Shown: positions 61,581-64,000 of the stretch, one piece after another
Layout of the letters: each line of letters starts with the position of its first letter
Numbering within the stretch: the first letter of the stretch is position 1
NCBI GenBank assembly: GCA_039976075.1
Contig: JBDWFY010000016.1
Coordinates: 186,001 to 250,000, forward strand
Reading direction: 5' to 3'
Source of the DNA: JBDWFY01 sp039976075
GTDB taxonomy: Bacteria; Pseudomonadota; Alphaproteobacteria; Rhizobiales; Stappiaceae
DNA length: 64,000 nt
Made by a program: the position numbers and the translations under genes
The notes under the pieces: model-generated
The model's database searches: none
What the model was told of the DNA's origin: nothing
The model's input: the letters and a program-made list of their open reading frames with translations, nothing else

Positions 61581-61952
61581 TTTATCCCCTCCCGGAAGTC
61601 GAAACTCCATGTTTGGGAAATCAATCCCAAACTTGCCATTGGGGAAGATTAGACCGGCGATAGATGCACTGCTCAACCAAAAAAATTAATCGGCCGAGAA
61701 ACGACAGATTAATTTTTTATCGCAAAATTATCCATCAAGGGCGCCGTGACGCACTACTTAGCAGGCTTACGTAGCTGCAAAATAGCCGCCTGTCGTAAAA
61801 ACGAAACGCACACCACCTGCCATGCGTCAGTTGCACATTTTTTAGGCACGCCAAACTCTTTAGCATACTGACAATCTTTCGCAGCATACGTGGCAATTAC
61901 ATCACGTTTTTACAGGGAAACAGTCGTTTTCAGGTCGAATCAAGAGAACCGT
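61581..61952. other. Intergenic region between fadL-like and TRAP genes
   Basis: The left end holds the GGAGGGG ribosome-binding site and presumably the promoter of the FadL-like gene. The A/T hairpin at 61676-61715 terminates the upstream thiD-TRAP transcript. Nothing further was recognised. Confidence 0.55.
61676..61715 (-). terminator. A/T-rich terminator after the TRAP solute-binding gene
   Basis: AAATTAATC (61683-61691) pairs with GATTAATTT (61707-61715) across a 15-base loop. On the minus strand a T run (opposite 61679-61685) follows, about 240 bases after the TRAP gene stop. The stem also has a T run on the plus side. Confidence 0.65.
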
Positions 61953-63056
61953 TCAGCCTTTACCGGCACGTGCGTTTAAAAACGAACTCTGACTCACATC
62001 GTTCCAGGGCGCGAGGCGATTTACCGCTTCGAAGTAACTGAGATAGATGCGCTCGCTGATCCCGCCGCGGTCTTTGAAGCGGCGCAATACGTGCCAGGAG
62101 GCGTCACGCGCTGCCTCAAGAATTTCCGGTGGAAACAATCGTATTCGGACGCCATATTCATTTTGCAGTTGAGATAACGCGCCGGCGTTCATCCAGTTGC
62201 TCTCAGCCAGCGACAATCCGTTCTCGGTTGCAATGGCACATGAAACAATGGCCTTTAAATCCTCCGGCAGCCCGTCAAGCGCCAGTAGTGAAACCAGAAT
62301 CTCACCTGATCCGTTGGGCTCAAAAAAACCAGGAGCGTAGTAGTAGGGCGCGATTTCATGAAAACCGGCTGAGATATCTGACCAGGGATCGAGATAATCG
62401 ACGGCATCAAGCAGTCCATGCTCAAGTGCGCTCTTTATATCGTTGAAGGGGACGGACACCTGCTGAGCGCCAAGACGCTGAAAAACTTCACCGCCCAGAC
62501 CGGGCATCCGCATTTTCAACCCTTTGAGATCGTTGAGAGATAAGACCTCCTTGCGAAACCACCCGCCCAGCTGAATGCCCGAATTACCACCCATAAAGGG
62601 CTTTATACCGAAAGACTGATACAGATCGTCCCACAATTCCTGCCCGCCACCCTGCTCGATCCACGCAAGGTGTTCAATCGGTGTCAACCCGAATGGAATG
62701 GCAGAAAAGAAAGCAGCTTCGGGAATCTGACGGTCCCAGAAAAAGCTTGCCGAATGCGCCATTTGGACTGTCCCGGATCCAACCGCGTCGAACACTTCTC
62801 CAGGGGGCACCAGTTCGCCAGCCTCAAAGAACCGGACGCGCATCCGTCCGCCGCTCATAAGGGAAATGCGCTCTGCTATGCGCTTGGCAAGCTTAGCCGG
62901 TCCGGGCACAACGCTGGGCCAGATGGTCGTCATCTTCCATTCGATGGTCGGACTGTCCTGTGCCAAGGCGGGAGCAGCTAACACCGATGCTGCTCCGGCA
63001 CCTGCTGCGCTCAGAACATGCCTTCGGCTTATTGTGCCGTCTGTACCGCTACCCAT
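61953..63056 (-). CDS. TRAP transporter solute-binding protein (DctP family), Tat-exported
   Basis: The 367-residue periplasmic binding protein has a Tat signal (SRRHVLSAAGAGAASVLAAPALA) and DctP-family features: WKMTTIWPSVVPGPAKLAKRIAERISLMSGGRMRVRFF, AGELVPPGEVFDAVGSGTVQMAHSAS, and LKGLKMRMPGLGGEVFQRLGAQQV, where the conserved Arg of KMRMPG binds the ligand carboxylate. This subgroup often binds 2-oxo acids or lactate. The ATG at 63056 overlaps the thiD stop by eight bases. No DctQ/DctM membrane genes are in the window. Confidence 0.9.
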   Translation of the reverse strand: MGSGTDGTISRRHVLSAAGAGAASVLAAPALAQDSPTIEWKMTTIWPSVVPGPAKLAKRIAERISLMSGGRMRVRFFEAGELVPPGEVFDAVGSGTVQMAHSASFFWDRQIPEAAFFSAIPFGLTPIEHLAWIEQGGGQELWDDLYQSFGIKPFMGGNSGIQLGGWFRKEVLSLNDLKGLKMRMPGLGGEVFQRLGAQQVSVPFNDIKSALEHGLLDAVDYLDPWSDISAGFHEIAPYYYAPGFFEPNGSGEILVSLLALDGLPEDLKAIVSCAIATENGLSLAESNWMNAGALSQLQNEYGVRIRLFPPEILEAARDASWHVLRRFKDRGGISERIYLSYFEAVNRLAPWNDVSQSSFLNARAGKG

Positions 63057-63867
63057 CGTCGTTCGTCCCATCCCAAAAAGAGTGGAAATGATGAACGGGG
63101 CCGTGGCCGGATCCGATCTTCAAAGTATCTGCCGCCCTGATAGCGGTTGTAACATAGGTTTTCGCTTGTGCAACAGCCTGGGGCATTTCCAGCCCTTTTG
63201 CCAATCCGGCAGCAATTGCGGAAGACAGTGTGCATCCGGTACCATGGGTATTGGCGGTTTCGTGCCGCGGAGCACTAAACCAGTGTGCGCCCGTTGCGCT
63301 CAGCAACAGGTCATTGCTTTCGGGCCCCTCTCCATGCCCCCCCTTCAGCAATACCGCCCCGGGACCCAACTCCAGCAATTGCGCAGCCTGGGCCTCCATA
63401 TCACTTGCGTTCGTTGCGATACTGCACTCCAACAACCGGGCAGCTTCCTGCAGATTGGGCGTTACAACCGAAGCTACCGGGAATAGGGCTCCAACCAGAT
63501 CAGCAATTGCGTCATCCGCCAAAAGCGGATCGCCGGATGCTGCCACCATAACCGGATCCAGAACAACTTTGCTGCACTTATAGTATTCTAGTTTTCGCGC
63601 TATTTCCCGAATTGCGTCCGGCCTGGACAGCATACCGATTTTGATCGCATCGACTGCCAGATCACTCAGAACGGAGTCCAATTGCTGCCCGATAAAAGTC
63701 GGTGGCACATCGTGAATTCCCTGCACACCAAGCGTGTTCTGTGCAGTGAGTGCCGTCAGCACGCTTGCGCCATAAACGCCAAGCGCGGAAAACGTCTTGA
63801 GATCAGCCTGAATGCCAGCGCCACCGCCGGAGTCGGACCCTGCAATCGTGAGAGCAATTGAACTCAC
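63049..63867 (-). CDS. thiD: Hydroxymethylpyrimidine/phosphomethylpyrimidine kinase ThiD
   Basis: ThiD phosphorylates HMP and HMP-phosphate in thiamine biosynthesis. GTG 63867 with AAAGGA six bases upstream gives 272 residues starting SSIALTIAGSDSGGGAGIQADLKTFSALGVYG, the family start. DPVMVAASGDPLL, LKGGHGEGPESNDLL and the anion-hole motif HGTGCTLSSAIAA are present. An upstream ATG at 63918 is poorly placed. The stop overlaps the TRAP gene. No TPP riboswitch is visible in the 130 bases before it. Confidence 0.93.
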   Translation of the reverse strand: MSSIALTIAGSDSGGGAGIQADLKTFSALGVYGASVLTALTAQNTLGVQGIHDVPPTFIGQQLDSVLSDLAVDAIKIGMLSRPDAIREIARKLEYYKCSKVVLDPVMVAASGDPLLADDAIADLVGALFPVASVVTPNLQEAARLLECSIATNASDMEAQAAQLLELGPGAVLLKGGHGEGPESNDLLLSATGAHWFSAPRHETANTHGTGCTLSSAIAAGLAKGLEMPQAVAQAKTYVTTAIRAADTLKIGSGHGPVHHFHSFWDGTNDDG

Positions 63868-64000
63868 TTTTGTTCCTTTTCGGATACCGAGTACAAAAAA
63901 ATGCCGTGCAACCTTCAAACACCCTGCTGCATGCCCAACGAGGTATTCTATGGGTCTGAGGCCGCCAGGCAGGTATTAGCACAGCGCCGCCACGCCCATT

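Noticed and set aside
63868..64000. Possible TPP riboswitch before thiD
   Set aside because: The conserved CUGAGA and ACCUGA segments are absent from the visible leader.
1..64000. CRISPR arrays, IS elements, prophage, tRNA or rRNA
   Set aside because: No direct-repeat array, transposase or integrase product, or tRNA-like cloverleaf was noticed on either strand.

Overview
The window is a contiguous stretch of an alphaproteobacterial chromosome. The order flgF-flgG-flgA-flgH / dksA-fliX / flgI-flgJ-flgN-like, followed by several flagellins and flbT-flaF, is the Caulobacter-type flagellar layout. The single-cysteine DksA also fits Alphaproteobacteria. The very long two-TM protein with apolipoprotein-like repeats at 36570-42215 resembles the Growth Pole Ring (GPR) protein of polar-growing Hyphomicrobiales (Rhizobiales). 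I therefore infer a member of the Hyphomicrobiales or a close relative; genus cannot be told from the sequence alone. No rRNA, tRNA, IS element, prophage or CRISPR array was recognised.

Region 1 (1-19.9 kb) is flagellar. Rod, ring and P-ring assembly genes (flgF', G, A, H, I, J) come first, with dksA and fliX on the opposite strand. A FlgN-like and a FlaG-like gene follow, then four flagellin paralogues in a row (two nearly identical), then flbT and flaF, which control flagellin production. On the minus strand lie hook gene flgE and hook-filament junction genes flgK and flgL. Clear sigma-54 (-24/-12) promoters precede flgI and flgE. The flagellins instead share a TTAACC/GGTTAA dyad and structured leaders, and the Shine-Dalgarno of flbT lies inside a predicted nested stem.

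Region 2 (20.2-36.3 kb) is mixed housekeeping and envelope: a MoxR ATPase and its probable VWA partner about 7.7 kb apart, a secreted protein, an FAD amine oxidase-like enzyme, a SixA-like phosphatase, an MltB-like lytic transglycosylase, a 41-codon gene with promoter and terminator, the YcjX/DUF697 pair, a P-loop kinase-like protein, a Usp, an AraC/MFS divergent pair, an AraC-GyrI regulator, an adrenodoxin-type ferredoxin and an orphan Hpt protein.

Region 3 (36.5-48.9 kb) holds the giant GPR-like protein, then a four-gene Mla/MCE lipid-transport operon (mlaE-mlaF-mlaD-auxiliary lipoprotein) and the dgcN-dgcA pair expected to convert D-glutamate via N-acetyl-D-glutamate.

Region 4 (48.9-64 kb) holds an MFS transporter, a CheZ-like phosphatase beside a DUF2336 protein, a periplasmic molybdenum hydroxylase (IorAB-like) with a divergent TetR regulator and paired operators, a threonine dehydratase-like enzyme, an operon of a metallophosphatase and a GT4 glycosyltransferase, an SDR lacking the usual Tyr/Lys, a FadL-type porin, and thiD overlapping a Tat-exported TRAP solute-binding protein. 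Coordinates and starts were judged by eye from Shine-Dalgarno spacing and family starts; nothing was aligned or searched.
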